Below, piece after piece: positions 46,888 to 58,826 of a DNA stretch of 64,000 nt. The DNA lies in contig CAWIZH010000006.1 in NCBI GenBank assembly GCA_963840565.1, forward strand, positions 248,001 through 312,000. Reading direction: 5' to 3'. This DNA is from VRUE01 sp963840565 (GTDB taxonomy: Bacteria > Actinomycetota > Thermoleophilia > Solirubrobacterales > 70-9). Each line of letters begins with the position of its first letter. The stretch's first letter is position 1. The notes below the pieces were generated by a model, which saw nothing but the letters and a program-made list of their open reading frames with translations, was not told where the DNA came from and did not search any database. Position numbers and translations under genes: made by a program.

Positions 46888-47283
46888 ATGCCGGAGCGGG
46901 ATCTTTATGCGTGGGCACGGACCACGTACGTCAGCAAGCGGAGCAGGGGTTTTACCCCGAATGTGGACGTCTATTACTGCGGGGACCCGCAGCAGGCCGT
47001 AGTCAAGGTCGATCTGGCGGGGGTAGAGCTTTCGGACGTTGGGATAGAGGTGTCCGGCAGGCAGCTGGCGATCATGGGCGAGCGGCCGGTGCAGGAGACC
47101 GAGGGGCGGGTCTACCAGCAGGTCGAGATTCCCTCTGGGCCGTTCCGGCGTGTTGTCGAGCTGCAGGTCGACGTTGACGCGGAGCGCGCCAAGGCCACTT
47201 ACGAGGATGGGGTGCTGCGGATCGAGTTGCCGCTTCGCGATCCGGCCGAGTCCACGCGCCGGGTTCCGATCGGGAGGGAGTAG
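46888..47283 (+). CDS. Hsp20-family small heat-shock protein
   Basis: ATP-independent chaperone of the alpha-crystallin family, 131 aa. ATG at 46888. Domain start FTPNVDVYYCGDPQQAVVKV, then DLAGVELSDVGIEVSGRQLA, and the conserved end YEDGVLRIELPLRDPAES (consensus GxLxIxLP type) with a short C-terminal tail. Directly followed, 25 nt later, by lon, a sensible protein quality-control pair. No HAIR or CIRCE element is visible in the short upstream region. Confidence 0.93.
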   Translation: MPERDLYAWARTTYVSKRSRGFTPNVDVYYCGDPQQAVVKVDLAGVELSDVGIEVSGRQLAIMGERPVQETEGRVYQQVEIPSGPFRRVVELQVDVDAERAKATYEDGVLRIELPLRDPAESTRRVPIGRE

Positions 47284-47308
47284 TGCCGATCCCTGAGAGG
47301 CGGCACTG

Positions 47309-49690
<2,382 letters not shown>

Positions 49691-49695
49691 CCACG

Positions 49696-51240
49696 ATGGA
49701 GGCCGCTGGGGCGCTGGGCAGGGGCAGCCTGTCGACGTATCTGGAGGCGGTCGGCGAGGCGGTGCGCTCGCGCTCGCGCACCTTCTGGATCGTCGCCGGC
49801 CTGACCGTCGTCGCCGCGGCGCTGCGCTTCGCGACCCTGGGTGTGCAGAGCTACCACCACGACGAGATCGTCACCGCCAGTCGCATCCTCCGCGACGGCT
49901 TCTGGCACGCGATGGACGCGGTCGGCTTCAGCGAGTCGGCGCCGCCGCTCTACTACGCCCTGGCCTGGCTCTGGACCCAGGTGACCGGCACCGGCGAGGC
50001 CGGCCTGCGCTCGGTCTCGGCCCTGGCCGGGGTCGCCACCGTGCCCGTCGCCTACCCGCTCGGCGCGCAGCTGAGCAGGCGCCGCGCCGGGATCGTCGCC
50101 GCGGCGCTGGTCGCGGTCAACCCGATGCTGGTCTGGTACTCGCAGGAGGCGCGCGCCTACGCGCTCTTCGCCCTGCTCACCGCGCTCTCGCTGCTCTACT
50201 TCGTGCGGGCGCTGGACCGGGGCCGCCGCCGCGACTTCGATCGCCTGGGGAATCGCCTCGGCGCTGGCCCTCGCCACCCACTACTTCGCCGCCTTCCCGA
50301 TCGCCGCCGAGGCGCTCTGGCTGCTGCGCCGGCGGGGCCGGGAGACGGCGCCCGGGCCTCGGGATCCTCGCCGCGGCCGGCCTGCTGCTGGCGCCGCTGG
50401 CGGTCCACCAGATGTCGATCGGCCACGCCGAGTGGATCGGCAACTTCAGCCTCGGCCACCGGATCTGGGAGACCGGCCTCACCTTCATGCTGGGCGAGAC
50501 CGGCGACATCATCGCCCGGCCCGAGCATCCGCTGCTGGCCGTCGTCCCCTGTCTGCTCGTCGTCGCGGCGCTGGTCTTGGTGCTGATGCGCGGCGAGCGG
50601 CGCGAGCGCCGTGCGGCGGGCATCCCGCTCGTCCTCGCCGCGGTGACGGTGGTCGTGCCGGTCGCCCTCGGCCTGCTCGACCCGGGCAAGGACTACGTCC
50701 TCGCCCGCAACCTGCTGCCGGCCCTGGTGCCGCTGCTGGTTGCCGCGGCGGTCGGCTTCACCCTGCGCCGCGCCCGCCGCAGCGGCACGATCCTCGCCGC
50801 GGCGCTGGTCGCCTACTCGCTCGGCTTCTCGGTCTGGGCCAGCATTTCTCCGGCACTGCAGCGGCCCGACTGGGGCGCCGTCGCCGCCGCGATCGGCGAA
50901 CCGACAGAGCCGCGGGCGATGGTCACCTGGACCCTGGGTGAGGCCTCGCTGCGCTACTACCTCTCGACCGGCTCGATCCAGGTCCAGCCCTCCGACGGCT
51001 TCCGCTGGTGGGTCGGTGAAGTCGACTTCATCTCCGACGGCCCGGCGCCGCCGCCTCCGGCCAAGCTGCTCGGGCCGGGCTTTCGCCAGGCCGGCTACGA
51101 GCAGGTCGGCCGCCTCTACGTGCGCCGCTACGCCCACGCTCGGACCGGGCCTGGAGCCGCTGCGGCTGCGGACGATCCGCGACGCCGAGCTTGGCTTCCG
51201 CAGCAACGGGGTACTGCTCGACGGCATAGGACCGGGCTGA
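49696..51240 (+). CDS. GT39-like membrane glycosyltransferase, about three frameshifts
   Basis: Polytopic GT-C-fold glycosyltransferase, about 514 aa reconstructed. ATG at 49696, 5 nt after lon. After TM1 comes the luminal loop SYHHDEIVTASRILRDGFWH with acidic residues expected for catalysis, and SAPPLYYALAWLWTQVTG, NPMLVWYSQEARAYALFALL, typical of ArnT/PMT relatives. Breaks near 50250, 50362 and 51140 interrupt the middle and the soluble tail, which ends RTIRDAELGFRSNGVLLDG. Target glycan unknown. Confidence 0.8.
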
Positions 51241-51300
51241 CCTCGCCCAACGATGCGAGTTATCCTGACCGTCCCCGGAGATACCAGCGAGGAGAAGGCA

Positions 51301-51725
51301 TGAGCAAGACCAAGGCGACCCAGGCCGCCGACCTTTATTCGACCGCACGCGAGAACCCCTACGTGCAGCGTCTCGTCGAGGACGAAGAGCTGCGCGACAG
51401 CCTCAAGAACGCTTTCGAAGCGGCGAAGGGCGCCTACGGCCGGGCGACCAGCAACGGCAGCGCGGTCAAGGCGGTCACCAGCGACAAGAAGGTGCAGCGT
51501 GACCTGCACACCGCCGCCGAGAACCTGCGCGACGTCTCCGAGCGGCTGCGGGCGCCGAAGAAGCGCAAGAAGAGCCGCCTCGGCCGCCTCGTCCTGCTCG
51601 CCATCGTCGGCGCCGTCGTTGCCCTGATCGTCAGCGAGGACGCCCGCAAGACCGTGCTCGACGCTCTCTTCGGCGCCGAGGAGGAGTTCGAGTACACCAG
51701 CACGACCTCCATCAACGGCTCCTGA
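51301..51725 (+). CDS. Small protein with C-terminal TM helix, function unknown
   Basis: 141 aa, ATG at 51301 after GCGAGGAGAAGGC, a clear ribosome site. Helical N-terminal half (ENPYVQRLVEDEELRDSLKN, VQRDLHTAAENLRDVSERLR), a basic KKRKKSRLGR, one TM helix (LVLLAIVGAVVALIV), and an acidic tail EDARKTVLDALFGAEEEFEY. The basic-TM order suggests the N-terminus is cytoplasmic. No family recognised. Its stop falls within a large hairpin. Confidence 0.72.
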
Positions 51726-51821
51726 GGGTCCCAAGCGCCGGCAGGCGGCGTCCTCAGTCGCTCGCGTGCGAAGCACGCCACGCTCCCTGCGTCCTTGCCT
51801 GCCGACGTTTGGGCCTCCTCA
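51723..51821. terminator. Large nested hairpin before the TetR gene
   Basis: TGAGG.CCCAAGCG..GGCAGGC (from 51723) pairs with GCCTGCC..CGTTTGGG.CCTCA ending at 51821, with an inner GCGTGC-GAA-GCACGC stem at 51764-51778. It starts within the stop codon of the small membrane gene and ends 20 nt before the TetR start. Confidence 0.65.
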
Positions 51822-51841
51822 GTCAGTAATAGACTGATCCG

Positions 51842-52450
51842 ATGGAGGCGGCAACCAAGCAGCGTGAGCTGAGCGGTGAGAAGGCGCAGCGCATCGTCGA
51901 TGCGATGCGCCTCAGCGTCGCCAAGCGCGGCGCGGCGGGCTCCACCTTCGAGCACGTCGCCCGCGAGGCCGGGGTCAGCCGCGGCCTTCTCCACTACTAC
52001 TTCGGGACCAAGGAGCGGCTGCTGGTCGAGGTGGTGCGCCGCGACGCCGAGATCCGCGTGGCGCGGCTCGACGAGCCGCTGGCCAAGGCGCAGACGGTCG
52101 ATGACGTGGTCGACGTCCTGCTCGCCAGCCTCACCGACCTGATCGAGAACGAGCCGGCCTTCTTCCTGCTCCTCTACGAGCTCTTCAGCGCCGGCCGCCG
52201 CAACCCCGAAATTCAGCACGAGGTCGGCCAGCTCTTCGAGCGCACCCGCTCCCACGTCGCCGAGGTGCTGCGGGCGAAGGAGCGCGAGGGAGTGCTGAAG
52301 CTGCGCCACGACGCCGAGGAGATCGTCTCCTACCTCTTCGCGATCGCCGACGGCTTCGCCCTGCAGGCGCTCTCCGACACCGAGCGGGACATCAGCGGCG
52401 GCCTCGCCGTCGCCGCCGCTTCGGGGCGCTACCTCCTGATCGACGAGTAG
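51842..52450 (+). CDS. TetR-family transcriptional regulator
   Basis: Repressor of 202 aa. ATG at 51842. The HTH reads STFEHVAREAGVSRGLLHYY then FGTKERLLVEVV (residues about 34-65), the standard TetR recognition helix. The ligand domain is helical and includes FFLLLYELFSAGRRNPEIQH. A TCAGT/ACTGA dyad at 51823-51837 precedes the gene. It is next to an MMPL transporter gene whose upstream dyad is almost the same as that of the R2-like/SCP2 gene, so both are likely targets. Confidence 0.9.
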   Translation: MEAATKQRELSGEKAQRIVDAMRLSVAKRGAAGSTFEHVAREAGVSRGLLHYYFGTKERLLVEVVRRDAEIRVARLDEPLAKAQTVDDVVDVLLASLTDLIENEPAFFLLLYELFSAGRRNPEIQHEVGQLFERTRSHVAEVLRAKEREGVLKLRHDAEEIVSYLFAIADGFALQALSDTERDISGGLAVAAASGRYLLIDE

Positions 52451-52488
52451 CGGGCCGCTCCAGCGGTCCAGAGTGACGGCCTTCACAG

Positions 52489-52526
52489 ACGGCTGGCCGT
52501 TTGTCCGAAAGGCTGGCCAACCAGCC
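52489..52526. promoter_or_regulatory. Tandem operator-like dyads before the MMPL gene
   Basis: ACGGCTGGCCGT (52489-52500) and GGCTGGCCAACCAGCC (52511-52526) are inverted repeats sharing GGCTGGCC. The second matches the operator at 57546-57573 in the pattern CTGGCCARYCAGCCA. It overlaps the likely start region of the MMPL gene, where a bound TetR protein would block expression. Confidence 0.65.
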
Positions 52527-52527
52527 A

Positions 52528-54731
52528 ATGCGTGAGTTCATGGTCAAACTTGCAGGGTTCCTCGGCCGTCGCCGCCGCTGGGTCGTGGCCGCCTGGGTTG
52601 TGGTCCTGGTCCTCGCCCTGCCGATCGCCTCGCACCAGACCGATCACCTCACCGGTGGCGGCTTCGACGTACCCGGCAGCGAGTCGAAGGCGGTAAGCGA
52701 CTCGCTCGAAGGACGACTTCGGCGCCAAGGCGGGCAGCATCGCGGTGCTGCTGCAGGCCGAAGACGGCGCCGGCCGTGCCGCTCGCGCCGCCGCGGTCGA
52801 TCGCGTGCGCCGCTCGGTTGCGGAGCTCGACGAAGTGACCCTGCCGCCGGCCACGGCGCGCCGCGCCGAGGTCTCCCTGCAGCAGAAGGGGACGGCGATG
52901 CTGCCGCTGCACAGCGAACAGTCCTCCGATCGCCAGATCGACTCCGCCGCGACCCTGCGCGAAGACCTCGATCCCGGCACCGCGACCGCGGGGGTCACCA
53001 CCTACCTGGCGGGGCAGCCGACGATCTGGGCGGGGATGCAGGAGCTCTCGAAGAAGCGACCTCTCCAAAGCCGAGGCCGGCGGCTTCCCGATCGTCGCGA
53101 TCATCCTGCTCGTCGTCTTCGGCTCGCTGGCCGCCGCCGCGCTGCCGCTTGGTGCTCGGCTTCGTCAGCGTGATCGTCACCGGGGCGCTGATCTACTTCC
53201 TCTCGCTGCAGATGGAGACCTCGGTCTTCGTCACCAACATGGCCTCGATGATCGGGATCGGCGTGGCGATCGACTACTCGCTGTTCATCCTCGCCCGCTA
53301 CCGCGAGGAGCGGGCGGCAGGCCGCGAGCCCGAGGCGGCGCGGGCGCAGGCACTCTCCACTTCCGGGCTGGCGGTGGCCTTCTCCGGCCTCGCCGTGATC
53401 GTCTCCCTGGCCGGCCTCTGGATGGTCGACAACCAGGCGCTGCGCTCGATGGCGCTGGGGGCGATGACCGTGGTCGCCGTCTCGATCCTCACCGCTGTCA
53501 CATTGCTGCCGGCGCTGATCGCGATGCTCGGCGACCGCGTCCTGCCGGGCGGCATCGTCGCCAAGGTGCTCGGCGTCTTCCGCCGCCGCGGCGAGCGGCC
53601 CGACCGCGAGGCCTTCTGGGTGCGCTGGACGACGCGGGTGATGGCGCATCCATGGCGCGCCGTGATCGGCGTCTCCGCCGTGCTGCTCACCCTGGCGATC
53701 CCGCTGCTCTCGATCGAAACCGGCACCCAGGCGCTCAAGCAGTTCCCCACCGACAGCGACGTGCGGGTCGGCAACGAACTCGCCTCCCAGCAGCTCGGCG
53801 GTGGCACCGACCCGGTGCAGATGGTCGCCACGTTTGGCGGCTCGCAGCCGAGTCGCGCGGATCGCGCTGCCGTGGCCAGCTTTACTCGCACGATCGAGGC
53901 CGACGCCGGGCGTCAGCGCCGTCGCGCCACCCGCCTTCGCTGGCAGCGATGTCCTGATCCAGGCCACGCCGAGCGCCCGAGCGAGTCCGACGCGACGATC
54001 GCGCTGGTCTCGCGGCTGCAGCGACAACGTCGTGCCGAGCACCGAGCTGAGTCCGGATCGCGACCGTCGACGTCGGCGGCGAAACCGCCCGCAGCCAGGA
54101 CGCCCGCACCCAGATCAGCGGCTCAATGTGGAAGATCATCCTCTTCGTGCTGGCGCTCAGCTACCTGGTGCTGATGGTGATGCTGCGCTCGCTGCTGCTG
54201 CCGCTGAAGGCGGTACTGATGAACCTGCTCTCGATCGGGGCGGCGTTCGGCGTCCTCGTCGCGATCTTCCAGTGGGGCTGGTTCTCCAGCCTGCTCGGCT
54301 TCGAGAGCCAGGGCGCCCTGGACACGATCAACGTGCCGCTGATCTTCGCCATCGTCTTCGGCCTCTCGATGGACTACGAGGTCTTCCTGATGTCGCGCAT
54401 CCGCGAGCACTACCTCGAGCACGGCGACAACGAGCGGGCCGTCGCCGAAGGGCTCTCGACCAGCGCCCGCACGATCTCCTCGGCGGCGCTGATCATGACC
54501 GCGGTCTTCTCCGTCTTCGTGCTCACCGGCGTGCCCTCGATCAAGGAGCTCGGCCTCGGCTGCGCGGTGGCGATCGCGCTCGACGCGACCCTGGTCCGCC
54601 TGATCCTCGTGCCGGCGGCGATGAAGCTGCTGGGCAGCTGGAACTGGTGGATGCCCTCCTGGCTAGACCGAGCCCTGCCCGATCTCAGCTTCGAGCACGG
54701 CGCGCCAGAGCCCGAGCCGGCCGAGGCCTGA
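52528..54731 (+). CDS. MMPL/RND-family lipid transporter, five or more frameshifts
   Basis: Large exporter of the MmpL type, about 733 aa reconstructed. ATG at 52528 (52540 possible): KLAGFLGRRRRWVVAAWVVV is the typical TM1. Breaks near 52712, 53060 and 53147 interrupt the first extracytoplasmic domain and TM2. MIGIGVAIDYSLFILARYRE is the conserved Asp-Tyr motif of the first half, and FGLSMDYEVFLMSRIREHYL that of the second. The stretch 53930-54120 is badly scrambled. Ends SWNWWMPSWLDRALPDLSF. The neighbouring genes suggest lipid export; the substrate is unknown. Confidence 0.88.
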
Positions 54732-54733
54732 GC

Positions 54734-54780
54734 TTCCGGTGCGCTTTATCCCCCTATATCGGGGATAAAGCGCACCGGAA
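54734..54780. terminator. TATA-apex hairpin after the MMPL gene
   Basis: TTCCGGTGCGCTTTATCCCC (54734-54753) pairs perfectly with its complement ending at 54780, around a loop of about 7 nt containing CTATAT. It lies 3 nt past the MMPL stop and 25 nt before the amidase ATG. The arms nearly match the hairpin at 31988-32032. Confidence 0.7.
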
Positions 54781-54804
54781 GGTGCTCGCGGGTAGGCTGG
54801 CGGC

Positions 54805-56218
54805 ATGAGCGACGACCTTGCATTTGCGGGAGCGGCGCAAGCAGGCGGAGATGGTGCGGGCGGGGGAGGTCTCGCCGCGCGAGCTGGTCCAGCTCTGCCT
54901 CGACCGGATCGCCCGCATCGATCCGCAGCTGAACGCCTTCCGCAAGGTGATGGGTGAGAAGGCGCTGCTCGAAGCAGAGCAGGCGGAAGCGCGGCTCAAG
55001 GCGGGCGACGAGCGGCCGTTGCTCGGCGTGCCGATCGCGATCAAGGACGAAAGTCGACGTCGCCGGCGAGGTCAACCTGCACGGCACCGACGCCTTCACC
55101 GAGCCGGCCAGCGCCGACTGCGAGATGGTGCGGCGCCTGCGCGAGGCGGGCGCGATCATCGTCGGCCTCACCCTGCTGCCCGAGCTGGCGATCTGCGGCT
55201 TCACCGAGTCGGCCACCTACGGCGTCACTCGCAACCCCTGGAACCTGCAGCGCAGCCCCGCCGGCTCGAGCGGGGGATCGGCGGCGGCGGTCGCCGCCGG
55301 CCTGGTCCCGATCGCCTCGGCCGGCGACGGCGGCGGCTCGATCCGGCTCCCCGCCGCCTCCTGCGGGCTCTTCGGCCTCAAGCCGTCGCGCGGACGGGTC
55401 TCGTTTGCGCCCGCGATCGAGATGACTGGAACGGCCTCGCGGTCCTCGGCTGCGTCAGCAGGCAACGTGCTCGACACGGCGCTCTGGCTCGACATCGTCG
55501 CGGGCGGCTCGCTGGAGCCCGGTGCGCCACCGCCGCCCGATCGCCCCTTCGTCGAGTCGGCGAAAACCGCCCCCGGCAAGCTGCGGGTTGCCTACTCGAC
55601 CCTGGCGCCCCGCGCCGCGGCGCCGCCGACCGTCGTCGGATGACGTCAAGCAGGCGGTCGCCGACGCCGCTGAGCTGATGCGCTCGCTCGGCCACGAGGT
55701 CTCCCAGCGCGACCCCGAATGGGGCGGAGATCGGCAACAACATCACGCCGCGCTTCCTGCGCGGCGTCGCCGAGACCGTCGCGGAAGTGCCGCATCCCGA
55801 GCGACTCGAACGGCGCACACGCGGTTTCGGCCGCCTTGGGAGCACGCTCCCCGACGCGCTCTTCGAGCGGGCACTGCGCGGCCGCGACGCCGACGCCGCC
55901 CGGATCAACGCCCTCTTCGACTCCTTCGACGTTCTGATCACCCCGGTGATGGGCGGCACCGCGCTGCCGATTCGCCGCTGGGAGGGCCAGGGCGCGCTGC
56001 GCACCGTTCTCGGCATGAGCCGCTTCTATCCCTACTGCGTGCCCTGGAACCACCTCGGCAACCCGGCGATGTCGGTTCCAACCGGCTTCGCCGACGACGG
56101 CATGCCGCTCGCCGTCCAGATCATCGGTCGCCCCGGCGAGGAGGCGACCCTGCTCTCGCTGGCCGCTCAGCTCGAGGCCGAGCGGCCCTGGGCGGATGCC
56201 CGCCCACCGATCTCCTAG
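54805..56218 (+). CDS. Amidase-signature-family hydrolase, three or more frameshifts
   Basis: Amide hydrolase of the amidase signature family, about 470 aa. ATG at 54805 (SDDLAFA), with an early shift before QAEMVRAGEVSPRELVQLCL. The catalytic triad is visible: Lys in LLGVPIAIKDE, cis-Ser in PIASAGDGGGSIRLPAASCG, and nucleophilic Ser in RSPAGSSGGSAAAVAAGL. Further breaks near 55055, 55640 and 55722 precede NALFDSFDVLITPVMGGTAL and GNPAMSVPTGFADDGMPLAV. FAAH-like enzymes of this group act on fatty-acid amides, which would suit this locus; the substrate is not proven. Its TAG interlocks with the convergent gene's TAG. Confidence 0.9.
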
Positions 56219-57499
56219 CCGAAGACCTTCCTCATCCGCGCGATCTCGCGGATCGAGCCGCGCGGGCGGAGGCGGCGGGTGAGCGACCATCTTCAGCGGG
56301 TTGGCGTCCGGCTTGCCGATGGCGACGAAGTCTTTCCAGCTCGTCTCCAGCGTCACGGTCGGGTTCGGCGCTTCGCCCGGTTCCGCCCGGGTCGAGCCGT
56401 TGTCGATCACCAGGTGCCAGGGGTCGGCGTCGGTGAAGCGCCACTGGTAGACCAGCGGCGAGCCATTGGCGGCCTTGGAGTTGGCGGCGCGCTTGACCAC
56501 GTCGAAGTAGAGCCGCTGCAGTTCGGGTGTGGACTCCGGAACGGAGTCGGGCGGGCCGAGGATGCCGGCCATCCATCAGCTTGACCTGGTTCTCGGCGAC
56601 TTCCTCGGCCGATGCCTCGGGGTCGAAGGGGAAGACGCCGGGCGGCATCTCCTCGGTCGGGTAGCCGATCGTGCGCCAACGCTGGCGGATCAGTTTGAGG
56701 CCGAAGGCGAAGATGTCCTCGAGCGAGAAGCCGTAGCACTCGGTGTACTCGCGGTCCATGTTGGGCGGGTAGAAGACGGCCGGGCCGTAGGGCAGGACTT
56801 CGCGCAGCAGCTCGATCACCGCCGCCCTGTTCTCCTCCCAGCCGGGCTGCCCTCGCCAAGCAGTTCGGAGAGCACCTTGACGCCGAAGCCGATGTGGCGC
56901 TGCTCGTCGCGGGAGACGTTGGCCATGCCGGAGCTGAAGCCGGGCATCGTGTCCTCGGAGGCGAAGAAGTCCTCGATGAAGTGCTGGCCGGGCTGGGCGA
57001 GCGAGCCCTCGACGATCAGGTGGTAGAGCGTGATCGCCTGCGCGTACTTGGGCAGCGAGCGGTCCTTGCGCAGTTCCTCGGCCATCACGTCGAGGCGGTC
57101 GAAGATGCCGCGGTAGCCCCAGTTGAGCTGGGGCAGGGTGGAGGAGAGGGTCTGCTGGATCGAGTCGCCGCCGACGCCGATCACCTCCTTGAAGAAGCGG
57201 TGGAAGAAGACCGAGTGGCGGACCTCGTCGACCTGCTGGGTGGCGAGGAAGTAGGCCTGCTCCTCGGTCGGGGCGGCGGTGATGTAGGGGGCGAGGGTGT
57301 CGGCGACGCGGTCCTCGCCGTAGAAGAACATCGAGTAGATCCACATCGCCGAGCGACGCTGGATGTCGCTGAGGCCGTCCCAGCCGGCTTTGTCGGCGGA
57401 GAGGTCGATGTCGTAGGCGCTCCAGTTGCCCCCCTCCCAGCGCTTGTAGAGGTCCTCGTAGGTGACGTTGTCCATCAGGCTCTGCGAAGCGACGCTCAT
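56215..57499 (-). CDS. R2-like di-metal oxidase fused to an SCP2 sterol-carrier domain, about three frameshifts
   Basis: ATG at 57499 follows AAAGGAGAGAG. The N-terminal about 300 aa belong to the ribonucleotide reductase R2/R2-like ligand-binding oxidase fold; metal ligands are visible in FFYGEDRVAD, QQVDEVRHSVFF, LIVEGSLAQPGQHF and NVSRDEQRHIGFG. No RNR large subunit is nearby. After a shift near 56850, YPPNMDREYTECYGFSLEDI continues, and past another near 56575 comes an SCP2-type domain (LVYQWRFTDADPWHLVIDNG, PNPTVTLETSWKDFVAIG), ending REIARMRKVFG. R2lox proteins bind long-chain fatty acids, and SCP2 binds lipids, so a lipid-oxidising role is likely. About 428 aa. Confidence 0.85.
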
Positions 57500-57545
57500 C
57501 TCTCTCCTTTGCTGGGTGCGGCGGTCAGCTGCTCGGCAGGTTACC

Positions 57546-57573
57546 GCCAAACTGGCCAGTCAGCCAGTTTGGC
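57546..57573. promoter_or_regulatory. Operator-like perfect dyad upstream of the R2-like/SCP2 gene
   Basis: GCCAAACTGGC (57546-57556) and GCCAGTTTGGC (57563-57573) are exact complements around CAGTCA. The inner part CTGGCCAGTCAGCCA matches the dyad before the MMPL gene (CTGGCCAACCAGCCA) at 13 of 15 positions. It lies about 47 nt upstream of the start. Confidence 0.7.
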
Positions 57574-57601
57574 GCCGGTGATCTCGATCACACAGTGACA
57601 A

Positions 57602-58762
57602 CTAGCTTGAAAATCGGCGGAGGAAATCATCGAACATTGGGACCGTGAAGGCTGTGTCGCCGTGGGACGGGCTGTAGATCATCCCCTTCTTGATCAGGCC
57701 TGATCGTCTCGGGGCCACGCTCTCCACCTTGACGCCAAGTCTTCCTGCGATGTCGCCTGAGCGGTGGGGCCCTGCCCCCAGTTCGGCCATGGCTCCGAGA
57801 TAAGACTTCTCCGCGGGCGTAAGGCGGTCCATTCGCACTCGGAAAAAATTCTCATCTAGCTGTGTCTGGACATGGTTGGCTGCCGAATTCACGTTGTCGA
57901 CGGTGATCGGCGACTCGGGTGCAGCGTTCCAAACGTGATACCCCCACTCCTGCAGGAAATAGGGGTATCCCTGGGTGAAGTCGAGTAGCCGGTCCAGCGC
58001 ATCGTCTGCAAACTCGACCCCCTCCCCGCGCGCCGGTGCGACCAGAACCTCCCTCGCGTCTGTCGCGTCGAGGGAGCCTATCTCGGGGAAGTTGAAAAGC
58101 CTCTCGGCATAGGACTTCGCGTTGCCGGCGAGCCCGGGCAGCTGTGGCAGTCCCGCTCCAACCAAGATCACCGGCAACTGAAGTTGGACGGTTCGATGAA
58201 CCGCGGTGATGAGCGCAGCGAGCTCTTCCTCAGTCAGGTATTGCACCTCGTCGATGGCAAGCAGCAGTCCACGGCGGCGGTCTTGAGCGGCCCGTCCGGC
58301 CTCTACGAGGAGGTCCGTCACGTCCTCGGCCAGCACGCCGGAATCCGCAGTACCGAGGAGGGCGTCGACGTTGAGGGAGATCGACGAGCCATCAGGCAGG
58401 TTGTATGCGAATGACCTCAGCGCCCCCAGGGCACGTTTCACGGCATGGGAAACGGAGCCTTGGTCCAGTGTGATCAGGATTGAGCGCAGCTTGGCGGCAA
58501 GCAGGCGCTTGAAGCCGCCAGTCTCAGGGGCCTCGATGAAGGCCGAAACAAGCTCCTGGTCTTCGGACATCTCAACGAAGCGATTCAACAAGACGGTCTT
58601 TCCAACGCCGCGGAGGCCAATGGGCATCAGGCTCTTGCCAGGGCGCCCTCTGACGGTGCGTTCGAGTGCGATTTGGTACGACGTTACGAGCTCGTCGCGC
58701 CCGACAAACGCCGGAGGTGGGGTTCCGGCGCCAGGTGAGAACGGGTTAGCTATGGGGTCCAT
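57602..58762 (-). CDS. Orphan AAA ATPase with C-terminal winged helix
   Basis: STAND/ORC-like ATPase of 386 aa, intact. ATG at 58762. Start PIANPFSPGAGTPPPAFVGR, Walker A GLRGVGKTVLLNRF (about 49-62), Walker B RRGLLLAIDEVQYLTEEELA, sensor region VILVGAGLPQLPGLAGNAKS. The C-terminus holds a winged-helix-like part (LTPAEKSYLGAMAELGAGPH, RSGDIAGRLGVKVESVAPRR) and ends VPMFDDFLRRFSS. Codon use is more relaxed than its neighbours, suggesting transfer. Relatives often occur as lone genes; some accompany defence or mobile islands. Function unknown. Confidence 0.82.
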   Translation of the reverse strand: MDPIANPFSPGAGTPPPAFVGRDELVTSYQIALERTVRGRPGKSLMPIGLRGVGKTVLLNRFVEMSEDQELVSAFIEAPETGGFKRLLAAKLRSILITLDQGSVSHAVKRALGALRSFAYNLPDGSSISLNVDALLGTADSGVLAEDVTDLLVEAGRAAQDRRRGLLLAIDEVQYLTEEELAALITAVHRTVQLQLPVILVGAGLPQLPGLAGNAKSYAERLFNFPEIGSLDATDAREVLVAPARGEGVEFADDALDRLLDFTQGYPYFLQEWGYHVWNAAPESPITVDNVNSAANHVQTQLDENFFRVRMDRLTPAEKSYLGAMAELGAGPHRSGDIAGRLGVKVESVAPRRSGLIKKGMIYSPSHGDTAFTVPMFDDFLRRFSS

Positions 58763-58763
58763 C

Positions 58764-58826
58764 TAGATAGAACTTACCAAGACTTATCGATCTTACCGTG
58801 AAAACCGATAAGTTCTGTCAATCTAG
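58764..58826. promoter_or_regulatory. Imperfect dyad upstream of the AAA ATPase gene
   Basis: CTAGATAGAACTTACC (58764-58779) faces GATAAGTTCTGTCAATCTAG (58807-58826). The right arm holds TTGACA on the minus strand, a -35-like element for the ATPase gene, and the 13-mer GATAAGTTCTGTC, which recurs exactly at 44290-44302 at the start of the PucR-type gene. Confidence 0.45.

Noticed and set aside
56215..57499. Ordinary class I ribonucleotide reductase small subunit
   Set aside because: No large-subunit gene is adjacent, a lipid-carrier domain is fused, and the upstream site resembles that of a lipid transporter rather than an NrdR box.
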